Below are positions 1 to 10,178 of a DNA stretch of 45,798 nt, in pieces. Origin of the DNA: Aeromonas schubertii (lineage in GTDB: Bacteria; Pseudomonadota; Gammaproteobacteria; Enterobacterales; Aeromonadaceae); NCBI RefSeq assembly GCF_000820105.1, contig NZ_CDDB01000048.1, forward strand, positions 1 to 45,798, in the 5' to 3' direction. Both the position numbers and the translations under genes were made by a program. The notes below the pieces were generated by a model. It had not been told where the DNA came from. It was given only the letters and a program-made list of their open reading frames with translations, and did not search any database. The stretch's first letter is position 1, and the number at the start of each line of letters is the position of its first letter.

Positions 1-4
1 TGGC

Positions 5-32
5 ATTCTACGCTTCCCGCCTTGTGAGTCAA
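5..32 (-). promoter_or_regulatory. rRNA operon promoter P2 (minus strand)
   Basis: On the minus strand there is TTGACT (27-32) and TAGAAT (5-10) with a 16-bp spacer containing GGCGGGAAGCG. This closely resembles the E. coli rrn P2 promoter (TTGACT, GCGGGAAGGCG, TATTAT). It lies about 100 bp downstream of P1 in the direction of transcription, the usual P1-P2 distance. The window ends four bases after the -10 box, so the leader and 16S gene are outside. Confidence 0.85.
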
Positions 33-107
33 GCCTTATTTTACAAGGCTTTTTCACCCATCGACCGGCTCGCTGCTGTGGCGGCGTTGCCCTGTCGATG
101 GAGGCGC

Positions 108-135
108 ATTATAGGGAGTTTGCGCGCCGTGACAA
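108..135 (-). promoter_or_regulatory. rRNA operon promoter P1 (minus strand)
   Basis: On the minus strand there is TTGTCA (130-135) and TATAAT (108-113) separated by exactly 16 bp. This is the suboptimal spacing typical of enterobacterial rrn P1 promoters. A GC-rich discriminator (GCGCCTCC) follows the -10 box, as expected for stringent control by ppGpp/DksA. An A/T-rich stretch with A and T runs lies directly upstream, consistent with an UP element. Transcription would run leftward out of the window into a 16S rRNA gene. The promoter elements are visible; the rRNA gene itself is not, so its identity is inferred from the P1-P2 architecture. Confidence 0.85.
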
Positions 136-336
136 CAGAGATTTTGAGAAAAATCACATCTTTTAGCTCGTTCGAACAACAAACAGACAAAAAGGCGAAA
201 ATAGTCCCATTTTCACCCCTCTTGCGACCTCTTCTACCTTTTACAGGCTGAGCGCTTCTTGATGGATGATCCGCTTTTGGCCTTCGGGTAACATAGCGCC
301 CCTTTACGACACACCTCTCGGGCTTTGGAGAATTTG

Positions 337-3204
337 ATGCCTTTTGCACTTGGCCAACGTTGGATTAGCGATACAGAGACGGATCTCGGTTTGGGGACGG
401 TCGTAGCCGTCGAGGGTCGCATGATAACCCTGCTGTTCCCCGCCACCGGTGAAAACCGTATGTATGCCAAGGAAGATGCTCCGGTGACCCGGGTCCGCTT
501 CAACGAAGGCGATCAGGTGACCAGCCACGAAGAGTGGGTCATGACGGTCGAGCAGGTGCAGGAGAAAGAAGGCCTGCTTATATATATAGGCACTCGCAAC
601 GACACCGAGGAGCCCGTCGCGCTCAAAGAGGTGTTTCTCAGCAACTTCATCAAGTTCAACAAGCCGCAAGATCGCCTGTTTGCCGGTCAGATCGAACGCA
701 TGTCCCGTTTTACCCTGCGCTACGAATCTCTGATCAACCAGCATCAGCGCCGCCTCAACCCGACCCGCGGCCTGGCCGGGGGACGTGTCAGCCTGATCCC
801 GCACCAGCTCTATATTGCCCACGAGGTGGGCCATCGCCACGCACCGCGCGTGCTGCTCGCCGACGAGGTGGGTTTGGGCAAGACCATCGAAGCGGGCATG
901 ATCATTCATCAGCAGTTGCTCTCTGGCCGCGCCAAGCGGGTGCTGATCCTGTTGCCCGAGAACCTGCAGCACCAGTGGCTGGTCGAGATGATGCGCCGCT
1001 TTAACCTCTTCTTCTCCCTGTTTGATGAGGAGCGCTGCGTCGAGGCCTTTGCCGAGGCCGAGAACCCCTTCGAAACCGAGCAATTGGTGCTGTGCAGCAT
1101 CGACTTCCTGCGCAAGAAGCGTCGCCGCTTCGAGCAGATCCTGGAGGCTGAGTGGGATCTGCTGGTCGTGGACGAGGCCCACCACCTGGAGTGGAGCGCC
1201 GAGGCGCCGAGCCGCGCCTACGAGATGGTCGAGGCCCTGGCCGAGCAAATACCGGGTGTGCTGCTGCTCACCGCGACTCCGGATCAGCTGGGTCACGAGA
1301 GCCACTTCGCCCGCCTGCGCCTGCTCGACCCGGAGCGCTTCTTCGACTATGACGCCTTCCTCGCCGAGGAACAGGAGTACGGCGCCATCGCCGTTGCCGC
1401 CCAGGCCCTGCTCGACGGCGCCGAGCTCGACACCAGCGCTCGCACTCTGTTAGCCGAACAGCTTGAGGGGGTCGATCTCGGCGATGCCGCCAGCCGCAAG
1501 CAGGCGGTAGAGAAGCTGCTCGATCGCCACGGCACCGGCCGCGTGCTGTTCCGAAACAGTCGCGCCAACATTCAGGGCTTCCCGGAACGCCACCTCAACG
1601 TCTATCCCATGGCCCTGCCGGATCAATACAAGACCGCCATCAAGGTGATGGGCATGATGGGGGGCAACGGTGGTGATCTCCAGGTCCGCGCCCTGCGCTA
1701 CCTCTATCCGGAGAAAATCTTCCAGCAGTTCGAAGGCGACAGCACCACCTGGACCCAGTTTGATCCGCGAATCGACTGGCTGCTGGAGCTGCTGCTCTCG
1801 GCCCGCCAGCAGAAGGTACTGGTGATCTGCTCCGAGGCGGCCACCGCCATCGCCCTGGAAGAGGCTGTGCGCACCCGCGAAGGGATCCGTGCCGCCGTGT
1901 TCCACGAGGGCATGTCCCTCATCGAGCGTGACAAGTCTGCCGCCTACTTCGCCCAGAGCGAGGGAGGGGCCCAGGTGCTGCTCTGCTCCGAGATCGGCTC
2001 CGAGGGGCGTAACTTCCAGTTTGCCAGCCATCTGGTGCTGTTCGATCTGCCGCTCAACCCGGATCTGCTGGAGCAGCGCATCGGCCGTCTCGACCGGATT
2101 GGTCAGCGCAACACGGTGGAGATCCACGTCCCCTATCTGGAAGGCACCTCCCAGCACGCCCTGCTGCGCTGGTACCACGCCGGTCTCGATGCCTTCGAGC
2201 AGACCTGTCCGACCGCCCGCCCTGTGTTTGAGGCGGTACGCGAGGAGCTGTTCACCCTGCTGGCGGCCAACGACAACGGCGAAGAGGCCCTCGATGCCCT
2301 GCTCGAGCGCACCCGCGCTATCCACGAGCCACTCAAGGCCAAGCTGGAATCCGGCCGCGATCGCCTGCTCGAGATCCACTCCAGCGGGGGTGACAAGGCA
2401 CACGCCCTGGTCGAGCAACTGGCTGCCGAAGACGACGACACCGCCATGGTGGCGTTCGCCCTCAAGATGTTCGACGAGATCGGTATCAACCAGGATGACC
2501 GCGGCGAGAATGCCCTGGTGCTGACCCCAGGTGATCATATGCTGGTGCCCAGCTTCCCGGGCCTGCCCCAGGATGGCATGACGGTCACCTTCGACCGGGA
2601 GACCGCCCTGTCGCGTGATGACATGGCGTTTGTCTCCTGGGATCACCCCATGCTGCGCGGCGGCATCGATCTTATCCTCGGCTCCGAGATCGGCTCCACC
2701 TCGGTGGCCCTGCTGAAGAACAAGGCACTGCCTATCGGCTCGACCCTGCTCGAGCTGGTGTTCGTGGCCGAGTCTGCCAGCCATCCCCAGCTCTACCGCT
2801 TCATGCCGCCGACCCCGATCCGCCTGCTGCTCGACAAGAACGGCAATAACCTGGGTGAAAAGGTACCCTTCGAGACCTTCAACCGTCAGCTGACCCCGGT
2901 CAACCGCCATCTGGGCAGCAAGCTGGTCACCACTTCCCAACCGTTGATCCACGGCCTCATCGGCAAGGGGCAGGAGCTGGCCGAGCCGCTCAAGGCGCAG
3001 ATCGTCGCCGACGCCCGCGCCCGCATGGTCGCCACGTTGCAACAAGAGCTGGCCCGCCTGAGCGAGCTCAAGGCAGTCAACCCCAACGTGCGCGACAGCG
3101 AGCTGGCCTATCTGCAGCAGTTGGAGGCAGAATTGCTCCACCTGATTGACCAGACCCAGCTCAAGCTGGACGCCATCCGCTTCATCGTGGTCACCCACCA
3201 GTAA
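337..3204 (+). CDS. rapA: RNA polymerase-associated ATPase RapA (HepA)
   Basis: RapA is a SWI/SNF-family ATPase that binds RNA polymerase and promotes its recycling after termination. The protein is 955 residues (E. coli RapA is 968) and collinear with it throughout. It starts MPFALGQRW, has N-terminal Tudor-like domains over about the first 110 residues, Walker [10 protein letters not shown] near residue 180, the DEAH box (VVDEAHH), motif III LLTATP, and motif VI region [11 protein letters not shown]. It ends in the family's typical [13 protein letters not shown] chose ATG 337 because GGAG lies at 327-330, six bases upstream, and the start matches the E. coli N-terminus; an in-frame TTG at 325 is less likely. 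rluA follows 17 bp downstream, as in E. coli. The gene is divergent from the rRNA promoters on its left. Confidence 0.97.
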   Translation: MPFALGQRWISDTETDLGLGTVVAVEGRMITLLFPATGENRMYAKEDAPVTRVRFNEGDQVTSHEEWVMTVEQVQEKEGLLIYIGTRNDTEEPVALKEVFLSNFIKFNKPQDRLFAGQIERMSRFTLRYESLINQHQRRLNPTRGLAGGRVSLIPHQLYIAHEVGHRHAPRVLLADEVGLGKTIEAGMIIHQQLLSGRAKRVLILLPENLQHQWLVEMMRRFNLFFSLFDEERCVEAFAEAENPFETEQLVLCSIDFLRKKRRRFEQILEAEWDLLVVDEAHHLEWSAEAPSRAYEMVEALAEQIPGVLLLTATPDQLGHESHFARLRLLDPERFFDYDAFLAEEQEYGAIAVAAQALLDGAELDTSARTLLAEQLEGVDLGDAASRKQAVEKLLDRHGTGRVLFRNSRANIQGFPERHLNVYPMALPDQYKTAIKVMGMMGGNGGDLQVRALRYLYPEKIFQQFEGDSTTWTQFDPRIDWLLELLLSARQQKVLVICSEAATAIALEEAVRTREGIRAAVFHEGMSLIERDKSAAYFAQSEGGAQVLLCSEIGSEGRNFQFASHLVLFDLPLNPDLLEQRIGRLDRIGQRNTVEIHVPYLEGTSQHALLRWYHAGLDAFEQTCPTARPVFEAVREELFTLLAANDNGEEALDALLERTRAIHEPLKAKLESGRDRLLEIHSSGGDKAHALVEQLAAEDDDTAMVAFALKMFDEIGINQDDRGENALVLTPGDHMLVPSFPGLPQDGMTVTFDRETALSRDDMAFVSWDHPMLRGGIDLILGSEIGSTSVALLKNKALPIGSTLLELVFVAESASHPQLYRFMPPTPIRLLLDKNGNNLGEKVPFETFNRQLTPVNRHLGSKLVTTSQPLIHGLIGKGQELAEPLKAQIVADARARMVATLQQELARLSELKAVNPNVRDSELAYLQQLEAELLHLIDQTQLKLDAIRFIVVTHQ

Positions 3205-3221
3205 CAGACAGAGCGAGAGAG

Positions 3222-3881
3222 ATGATCGACTACAACCCGCCCAAGGAGCCCTGGCTCGAGATCCTGCATCAGGATCGCGACATCATGGTGGTCAACAAGC
3301 CCACCGGCCTGCTCAGCGTCCCCGGCCGTGGCGCCGACTACGAAGACAGCGTGCTGTGGCGCGTGCAGCAGGAGGGGTTCCCGCGGGCGGCGGCGGCCCA
3401 TCGTCTCGACATGGCGACCAGTGGTGTCATCGTGGTGCCCCTCACCCCCAACGCCCATCGGGAACTGAGCCGTCAGTTTCGCGAGCGAGAGACCGACAAG
3501 CACTACCTGGCCTGGGTCTGGGGTGAGATGAAAGAGGAGAGCGGTCAGGTCGACCTGCCCCTGTGCGTCGACTGGCCGAACCGCCCCAAACAGAAAGTGG
3601 ACTTCGAGGAGGGACGCCATGCCCTCACCCTGTGGCAGACCCTGAAGGTGGAGCACGGTAACACGCTGGTGAAACTGACCCCCATCACGGGACGCTCGCA
3701 CCAGCTGCGGGTCCACATGCTGGAGCTGGGTCACCCCATTCTGGGTGACAACCTCTACGCCCACCCTGAGGCCCTGGCGGCTGCACCGCACCTCTACCTG
3801 CATGCGGCGCGCCTGGAGATAAGTCACCCGCGCAGCGGCGAGCGTATCGCCTTCGAGGCGCCGGCTCCCTTCCCGCTCTGA
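3222..3881 (+). CDS. rluA: Dual-specificity rRNA/tRNA pseudouridine synthase RluA
   Basis: RluA isomerises uridine to pseudouridine at position 746 of 23S rRNA and position 32 of some tRNAs. The protein is 219 residues, the same length as E. coli RluA. The catalytic motif HRLDMATSG puts the nucleophilic aspartate at D63. The motifs MVVNKPTGLLSVPGR near the N-terminus, WPNRPKQKV in the middle, and GRSHQLRVHM with LGHPILGD toward the end are all typical. It lies 17 bp after rapA, a conserved pair, and probably shares its transcript. A strong terminator follows. Confidence 0.96.
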   Translation: MIDYNPPKEPWLEILHQDRDIMVVNKPTGLLSVPGRGADYEDSVLWRVQQEGFPRAAAAHRLDMATSGVIVVPLTPNAHRELSRQFRERETDKHYLAWVWGEMKEESGQVDLPLCVDWPNRPKQKVDFEEGRHALTLWQTLKVEHGNTLVKLTPITGRSHQLRVHMLELGHPILGDNLYAHPEALAAAPHLYLHAARLEISHPRSGERIAFEAPAPFPL

Positions 3882-3892
3882 ATCGCGTCCAT

Positions 3893-3926
3893 AAAAAAGC
3901 CTCGGCATCTGCCGAGGCTTTTGTTT
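3893..3926 (+). terminator. Rho-independent terminator after rluA
   Basis: Inverted repeat AAGCCTCGGCA / TGCCGAGGCTT (3897-3907 with 3910-3920) followed by TTGTTTT and preceded by six A residues. It can act in both directions, closing rapA-rluA from the left and the small minus-strand gene from the right. Confidence 0.9.
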
Positions 3927-3933
3927 TGTAGCA

Positions 3934-4119
3934 TCAGACACGAATGTCGATGTTGCTGCCCAGCGTGCCACCCGCCGATTGGGGGGCGGGGGCCGACTGG
4001 GTGGCCGTCTGCAGCAGCTCAAGTGCTGCCTGACCCTGCTGTTCCTGCTGCTTCTTGGCGAGGCTGGCAGTCAACAGCTCACGGCTCTGTGCGACGGCAG
4101 TGGATCCGGAAATTTCCAT
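3934..4119 (-). CDS. Small YjfB-like putative motility protein
   Basis: This is a 61-residue protein beginning MEISGSTAV and ending GSNIDIRV. Composition and pattern fit the YjfB family (called 'putative motility protein' in databases): a short amphipathic helical N-terminal half, a Gln/Ala-rich middle, a Pro/Ala-rich stretch, then a G-x-N-I-D-x-x-V tail. The function of this family is not established. A near-perfect Shine-Dalgarno (AGGAGG) lies a few bases upstream of the ATG, so it is very likely translated. It is followed at once by the bidirectional terminator at 3893-3926, which makes it a single-gene unit downstream of groEL. The family assignment is by eye and could be wrong. Confidence 0.65.
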   Translation of the reverse strand: MEISGSTAVAQSRELLTASLAKKQQEQQGQAALELLQTATQSAPAPQSAGGTLGSNIDIRV

Positions 4120-4212
4120 GGTTTACCTCCTGTCCAACACCATTATCGGCCCGCCCGGGCAAAACATGACCTATTTTTCGGCGCTATCGCCGTAAAGTGC
4201 TATTCCTGTCGC

Positions 4213-4241
4213 AAAAAGAAAGGGCCCTCACGGGGCCCTTC
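4213..4241 (-). terminator. Rho-independent terminator after groEL
   Basis: On the minus strand the stem AAGGGCCC...GGGCCCTT is followed by TCTTTTTGC. It lies 19 bp after the groEL stop codon and closes the groES-groEL transcript. Confidence 0.85.
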
Positions 4242-4259
4242 ATCAGCAGATGGGGAGGC

Positions 4260-5909
<1,650 letters not shown>

Positions 5910-5936
5910 TTATCAATGAAACGGGTTAGGGTGAGA

Positions 5937-6230
5937 TTACTCTTCGACGATTGCCAGGATGTCGGTCTCGGAGAGGATCAGCACCTCCTGACCATCCAGC
6001 TTCTCGGTCTTCACACCGTAGCCTTCGTTAAAGATCACCTTGTCACCAGCCTTGACGGCCAGCGGCTTCACTTCGCCGTTATCCAGGATTCGACCAGTGC
6101 CCACGGCCAGAACCTCGCCACGAGTGGACTTCTGGGCCGCAGTACCAGTCAGCACGATGCCGCCAGCAGACTTGGCTTCGGCTTCGATGCGCTTGATGAT
6201 GACACGGTCATGCAGTGGACGAATTTTCAT
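5937..6230 (-). CDS. groES: Co-chaperonin GroES (Hsp10)
   Basis: GroES is the seven-subunit lid of the GroEL chamber. The protein is 97 residues from ATG 6230 ([10 protein letters not shown]), which matches the E. coli start. An in-frame start five codons upstream is open but lacks family support. Typical motifs are the N-terminal [12 protein letters not shown], the mobile loop ([14 protein letters not shown]) and the tail ILAIVEE. It is the first gene of the groESL operon and is preceded by a sigma-32 type promoter. Confidence 0.98.
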   Translation of the reverse strand: MKIRPLHDRVIIKRIEAEAKSAGGIVLTGTAAQKSTRGEVLAVGTGRILDNGEVKPLAVKAGDKVIFNEGYGVKTEKLDGQEVLILSETDILAIVEE

Positions 6231-6306
6231 CGATAACTCTCCCAAAATGAGTTTTCTCTTGTTTCGTTAACATGGCCATACCTGGCCAAAGCGTTGATAT
6301 TCCCAG

Positions 6307-6336
6307 ATGTGGGGGCTCAAGCCCTACCTTCAAGGG
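6307..6336 (-). promoter_or_regulatory. Sigma-32 (heat-shock) promoter of groESL
   Basis: On the minus strand CCCTTGAA (6329-6336) and CCCCACAT (6307-6314) are separated by 14 bp. This fits the RpoH consensus (CTTGAAA, spacer of about 13-15 bp, CCCCATNT) and closely resembles the E. coli groE promoter. The expected start point is near 6300, giving a leader of about 70 bases before groES. I see no CIRCE element, so HrcA control is not suggested. Confidence 0.8.
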
Positions 6337-6419
6337 GCGATACAAAAAAAATTTTTTTCACGTACTATTGAGCCCTCTTTATCGAACCGCCCCGGCGGCC
6401 GCCAGCCAACAGAGACGTC

Positions 6420-7769
6420 GTGCATACCCCCAATCCGCTTCACCATGCCCCCATCCCTGCCCTGCTGGCCCGCATGACGGGCCCCATGATCGTCGGCATA
6501 GTGGCGATCCTGGCCTTCAACCTGATCGATACCTTCTTTATCGGTCTGCTGGGCACGGAGGCGCTGGCAGCGGTCAGTTTCACCTTTCCGGTCACCTTCG
6601 TCGTCACCTCCCTCATCATGGGATTGGGGGCCGGGCTCTCCGCCGTACTGGGTCATACCCTGGGCCAGGGGCGTCACGACGAAGCCGCCCACTTCACCAC
6701 CGATGCCCTGCTGCTGACACTCTTGATGGTGAGCAGCCTGTCGCTGCTGGGCGCCGCCACCATAGATCCCCTGTTCCGTCTGCTGGGAGCCAGTGACCGG
6801 TTGATCGCCCTGATCCACGACTACATGGTGATCTGGTACCTGACGGTGCCCCTGCTGGCACTGCCCATGGTGGGCAATGCCGCCACCCGGGCCACCGGCG
6901 ATACCAAGACTCCCAGCCTGGTGATGGCGGTGGCGGGGCTGGTCAACGGCCTGCTCGATCCCTTGCTCATCTTCGGCTGGGGCCCGGTACCGGCACTCGG
7001 CATCAAGGGGGCGGCCATCGCCACCTCTCTCTCCTGGCTGATGGCCATGCTGGTGAGCCTGCGCATCCTCTACCGGCGCGATCGTCTGCTGCTGCTCACC
7101 CTCTCCCCCTGGCCAGCGCTCAAGAGGCACTGGCAAGCCGTCCTCCATGTGGCCCTGCCGGCCGCCTTTACCAACATGCTCAACCCGCTAGCCAACGCCC
7201 TGCTGATGATGATCTTCGCCGGACTCGGTACCGAGGTGGTGGCCGCCTATGGGGCCGCATCACGGGTCGAGGCCCTGCTGCTCATCGTCATGATGGCGCT
7301 CTCCTCGGTGTTGGCCCCCTTCGTGTCGCAAAACACCGGGGCAGGCAACCCGCAGCGAGCTCATGCGGCCCTGATGCTGGCGATGCGCTTCGCCCTGCTG
7401 TTCCAGCTCCTTATCTACGCCATCATCTGGCTGCTGGCTCCCTGGGTGGCCACCCTCTTTAGCACCCACCCCGTCGTCGTGGAGACCATGACCCGCTACC
7501 TGCATCTGATCCCCCTCGGCTATGGCTGCCAGGCGCTGGTGATGCTGCTCGCCTCGGCCCTCAACGGCGTCAGGGCATCGACCATAGCCCTGCTCTTTAA
7601 CGGCCTGCGTCTGTTCGGACTGCTCTTGCCCCTGGCCTGGCTGGGATCACGCCAGGGGGTCGAGGGCATCTTCCTCGGCATCCTGCTGGCCAACCTGGTC
7701 GCCGGAACACTTGCCTACCTGTTTGGCGCCCGCCGCTTCGCATCGCTCTGCCACCGCAAGACTCCCTGA
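6420..7769 (+). CDS. MATE-family multidrug efflux transporter
   Basis: This is a cation-coupled drug/metabolite antiporter of the inner membrane. The protein is 449 residues with about 12 hydrophobic segments in two homologous halves. The N-terminal half contains MTGPMIVGIVAILAFNLIDTFF-type sequence, in which the first helix ends in the D-T-x-F motif common in MATE proteins; the G-T-E-A-L-A-A-V motif follows. The start is probably GTG 6420; ATG 6474 is a possible later start. It is transcribed divergently from groES. A terminator follows the gene. Substrates cannot be inferred, and the NorM/DinF/VmrA subgroup is not resolved. Confidence 0.9.
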   Translation: MHTPNPLHHAPIPALLARMTGPMIVGIVAILAFNLIDTFFIGLLGTEALAAVSFTFPVTFVVTSLIMGLGAGLSAVLGHTLGQGRHDEAAHFTTDALLLTLLMVSSLSLLGAATIDPLFRLLGASDRLIALIHDYMVIWYLTVPLLALPMVGNAATRATGDTKTPSLVMAVAGLVNGLLDPLLIFGWGPVPALGIKGAAIATSLSWLMAMLVSLRILYRRDRLLLLTLSPWPALKRHWQAVLHVALPAAFTNMLNPLANALLMMIFAGLGTEVVAAYGAASRVEALLLIVMMALSSVLAPFVSQNTGAGNPQRAHAALMLAMRFALLFQLLIYAIIWLLAPWVATLFSTHPVVVETMTRYLHLIPLGYGCQALVMLLASALNGVRASTIALLFNGLRLFGLLLPLAWLGSRQGVEGIFLGILLANLVAGTLAYLFGARRFASLCHRKTP

Positions 7770-7772
7770 AAC

Positions 7773-7810
7773 GAAGCAGGGGGCCCCACGGCCCCCTGCT
7801 TCATTTCGTT
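7773..7810 (+). terminator. Bidirectional terminator between the MATE gene and fxsA
   Basis: Perfect 13-bp inverted repeat GAAGCAGGGGGCC / GGCCCCCTGCTTC (7773-7785 with 7790-7802) with a four-base loop, followed by ATTTCGTT on the plus strand. It sits between the convergent MATE and fxsA genes and can serve both. Confidence 0.8.
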
Positions 7811-7816
7811 ATTCAC

Positions 7817-8254
7817 TCAATCCTTACGCTCGTACTCACCCTCTATGGTGCGACCGTCCCCGGGGGGAGTCCCGGCACCTCCGTCGAAGGGCCCCTTGAC
7901 CACGAAGCGACCCGAGCCCATCAGCTTGTCGGCAATCCGGTTGCGCAGCGCCGGCTGCAACAGCAGCACGGCCACTATGTCGGTGATAAAACCGGGGATG
8001 ATGAGCAACAGACCCGCCAACGCCAGCATCATGCCACTCATCATCTCGCGACCGGGCAGCTCGCCCAGCTGCATCTTGTGCTGGGCCTCCATCAGGGTGC
8101 GTAGTCCCTGGCTGCGCACCAGCGAGGTCCCCACCATGGCCGTCACAACGACCAGAGCCACCGTGGGCAGGGCACCGATGACGGAGCCAACCTGGATGAG
8201 CACCGTCATCTCCAAGAGAGCCAGTCCTACCAGCCCGAAAAACAGTTTACCCAT
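7817..8254 (-). CDS. fxsA: FxsA family inner-membrane protein
   Basis: FxsA is a small inner-membrane protein; in E. coli its overproduction relieves the exclusion of phage T7 by F plasmid PifA. The protein is 145 residues from ATG 8254 (MGKLFFGLVG), preceded by an AGAGG-like ribosome site. A 42-codon upstream extension is open but not family-like. Three or four hydrophobic segments are followed by the motif LLIIPGFITD, characteristic of the family, and a polar Gly/Asp-rich tail. In E. coli fxsA also lies beside aspA and near groESL, so this is conserved synteny. Confidence 0.92.
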   Translation of the reverse strand: MGKLFFGLVGLALLEMTVLIQVGSVIGALPTVALVVVTAMVGTSLVRSQGLRTLMEAQHKMQLGELPGREMMSGMMLALAGLLLIIPGFITDIVAVLLLQPALRNRIADKLMGSGRFVVKGPFDGGAGTPPGDGRTIEGEYERKD

Positions 8255-8603
8255 GATGACCTCTGTCGATTGTGAGTCGTATCCGATCCAAGTGGGGGGA
8301 GGATAACCGATTTTCAAGTCATTCCCCTCCCCCGGCAACAGGTGGCACAGGGGGGGGAATCGTTTAGATAACAGGGTCATTAAGCCAAATAGCAGTTGTT
8401 TATTTTTTTTTGAACTTTAAATTTAGTGATCTGCGTCTGATTTGGGCTACCCACAATGAGATAATATTATTGTCAGTTTTCAGGGCATCGCCCTGCGCCC
8501 CTACACGATGTGCAACGCTTCAGGATGACAATTGCAATTGCGCATGGAACTCGCATCGCATTGTGAGGAATGTTCAATCTGTTTTGATTTCTGAGGCAAC
8601 ACA
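8255..8603 (+). other. Intergenic region fxsA-aspA with divergent promoters
   Basis: About 350 bp separate the divergent fxsA and aspA starts. There is an imperfect hairpin with C/G runs at 8321-8360 (ATTCCCC...GGGGAAT), an A/T-rich stretch at 8390-8425, and a possible CRP-dependent promoter at 8425-8465 (listed separately). The aspA ribosome site GAGG lies at about 8592-8595. I see no further gene. Confidence 0.5.
8425..8465 (+). promoter_or_regulatory. Candidate CRP-dependent promoter of aspA
   Basis: AGTGA-N6-TCTGA (8425-8440) is a weak match to the CRP site TGTGA-N6-TCACA. Its centre (about 8432.5) lies some 40 bp before the start point expected from the -10-like GATAAT at 8460-8465, the class II activator position. 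E. coli aspA is known to be activated by CRP. The match has three mismatches, so this is only a candidate. Confidence 0.3.
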
Positions 8604-10043
8604 ATGAGTGACAACAAGAACGTCCGCATTGAAGAAGACCTGCTGGGCACCAAAGAAGTTTCCAACGACGTTTACTACGGTGTGCACACCCTGCGCGCCA
8701 TCGAGAACTTCAAGATCAGCTCTCAGAAAATTTCCGATGTTCCCGCCTTCGTGCGCGGCATGGTGCTGACCAAGAAGGCCGCCGCTCTGGCCAACGGCGA
8801 GCTGGGCACCATTCGTCCCGAGATCGCCGACAAGATCGTCGAAGCCTGCGACGTCATGCTCAGCACCGGCAAGTGCTTCGATCAGTTCCCGATCGATGTC
8901 TTCCAGGGGGGTGCCGGTACCTCCGTCAACATGAACACCAACGAAGTGCTGGCCAACATCGCCCTCGAGCTGATGGGCCTTGAGAAGGGTCGTTACGACG
9001 TCATCAACCCCAACGATCACGTCAACAAGTGCCAATCCACCAACGATGCCTACCCGACCGGTTTCCGCGTCGCCGTGGTCGACAGCACCGACACTACCCT
9101 GGATGCCCTGGAACACCTGATCGCCGCCTTCGATGCCAAGGCCAGCGAGTTCAAGCACATCCTGAAGATGGGCCGTACCCAGCTGCAGGACGCCGTCCCC
9201 ATGACCCTGGGCCAGGAGTTCCACGCCTTCGCCGTTACCCTGCGCGAAGAGATCAAGACCATCAAGCGCTGCCAGGAGCTGCTGCTGGAAGTGAACCTGG
9301 GCGCCACCGCCATCGGTACCGGCCTCAACACTCCCCCCGAGTACTCCCAACTGGCCATTCAGCGTCTGGCCGAGATCACCGGTCGCGCCTATGTGCCGGC
9401 AGAAGACCTCATCGAAGCAACCTCCGACTGCGGCGCCTATGTGATGCTGCACGGTGCGGTCAAGCGTCTGGCCATGAAGCTCTCCAAGATCTGTAACGAT
9501 CTGCGTCTGCTCTCCTCCGGCCCGCGTACTGCACTCAAAGAGATCAACCTGCCGGAGATGCAGGCTGGCTCCTCCATCATGCCGGCCAAGGTCAACCCGG
9601 TCATTCCGGAAGTGGTGAACCAGTCTTGCTTCAAGGTATTCGGTAACGACGTCACCATTACCTTCGCCGCCGAGGCGGGTCAGCTGCAGCTGAACGTGAT
9701 GGAGCCGGTGATCGCCCAGGCGATGTTCGAATCCCTGAGCCTGATGGAGAAGGCCTGTATCTCCCTGCGCGAGAAGTGCGTGGAAGGGATCACCGCCAAC
9801 CCGGAGATCTGCCGTAACCACGTGCTCAACTCCATCGGTATCGTCACCTACCTCAACCCCTTCATCGGTCACCACGAAGGGGATATCGTCGGCAAGATCT
9901 GCGCCCAGACCGGCAAGAACGTCCGGGAAGTGGTGCTGGAGCGCGGCCTGCTGACCGCCGAGCAGCTCGACGAGATCCTCTCCATCGAAAACCTGATGAA
10001 CCCGCAGTACAAGGCCAAGCGCTTTACTCGCGAACAGGCATAA
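8604..10043 (+). CDS. aspA: Aspartate ammonia-lyase (aspartase)
   Basis: AspA deaminates L-aspartate to fumarate and ammonia, which supplies fumarate for anaerobic respiration. The protein is 479 residues (E. coli 478), starting [15 protein letters not shown]. The fumarase/aspartase signature [11 protein letters not shown], with its catalytic-loop serine, is intact near residue 327. The substrate-binding region TxNDAYPTG and the [10 protein letters not shown] motif are also present. The start is supported by GAGG eight bases upstream. dcuA follows in the same direction after a hairpin, forming an aspartate-uptake and fumarate-export unit as in E. coli. Confidence 0.98.
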   Translation: MSDNKNVRIEEDLLGTKEVSNDVYYGVHTLRAIENFKISSQKISDVPAFVRGMVLTKKAAALANGELGTIRPEIADKIVEACDVMLSTGKCFDQFPIDVFQGGAGTSVNMNTNEVLANIALELMGLEKGRYDVINPNDHVNKCQSTNDAYPTGFRVAVVDSTDTTLDALEHLIAAFDAKASEFKHILKMGRTQLQDAVPMTLGQEFHAFAVTLREEIKTIKRCQELLLEVNLGATAIGTGLNTPPEYSQLAIQRLAEITGRAYVPAEDLIEATSDCGAYVMLHGAVKRLAMKLSKICNDLRLLSSGPRTALKEINLPEMQAGSSIMPAKVNPVIPEVVNQSCFKVFGNDVTITFAAEAGQLQLNVMEPVIAQAMFESLSLMEKACISLREKCVEGITANPEICRNHVLNSIGIVTYLNPFIGHHEGDIVGKICAQTGKNVREVVLERGLLTAEQLDEILSIENLMNPQYKAKRFTREQA

Positions 10044-10059
10044 ACAGGCACAAGCCGGT

Positions 10060-10085
10060 TATGGGGTGGGTTCGCCCACCCCATA
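10060..10085 (+). other. Intra-operon hairpin with TTCG loop between aspA and dcuA
   Basis: Perfect stem TATGGGGTGGG / CCCACCCCATA (10060-10070 with 10075-10085) closed by a TTCG tetraloop, an exceptionally stable RNA fold. No T run follows, so it is not a standard terminator. It lies 16 bp after the aspA stop and about 95 bp before dcuA. It more likely stabilises the aspA 3' end or dampens dcuA expression. Confidence 0.75.
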
Positions 10086-10178
10086 GAGCCCCTTCCCGAG
10101 CGATCTGCGGCCAGATGACTCGGGAATTGGCTTTTTCAAGCACACAGCGTCACCAAAAACTAAAAAATGGAGTTAACC

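Larger units (their letters stand above)
1..336. other. Intergenic region between an off-window rRNA operon and rapA
   Basis: This stretch has no protein gene I would support. Read on the minus strand it holds the P1 and P2 promoters of an rRNA operon (listed separately). An A/T-rich segment at about 136-165, just upstream of the P1 -35 box, fits an UP element. The part from about 170 to 320 probably holds Fis sites and the rapA promoter, but I could not pin either down by eye. The short reading frames in this region look like chance. Confidence 0.6.

Noticed and set aside
170-240. Fis sites upstream of the rrn P1 promoter
   Set aside because: Expected from rrn biology, but no 15-bp window checked by eye matched the Fis pattern well enough to list.
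1450-3198. Minus-strand open frame within rapA
   Set aside because: Antisense shadow of rapA; no start signal or family resemblance.
6340-6420. A/T run with a possible promoter for the MATE gene
   Set aside because: The A and T homopolymers are clear but no -35/-10 pair could be assigned.
8561-8580. CRP half-site TTGTGAGGAATGTTCAAT upstream of aspA
   Set aside because: Only one half matches well and it lies about 30 bp before the start codon, too close for an activator.
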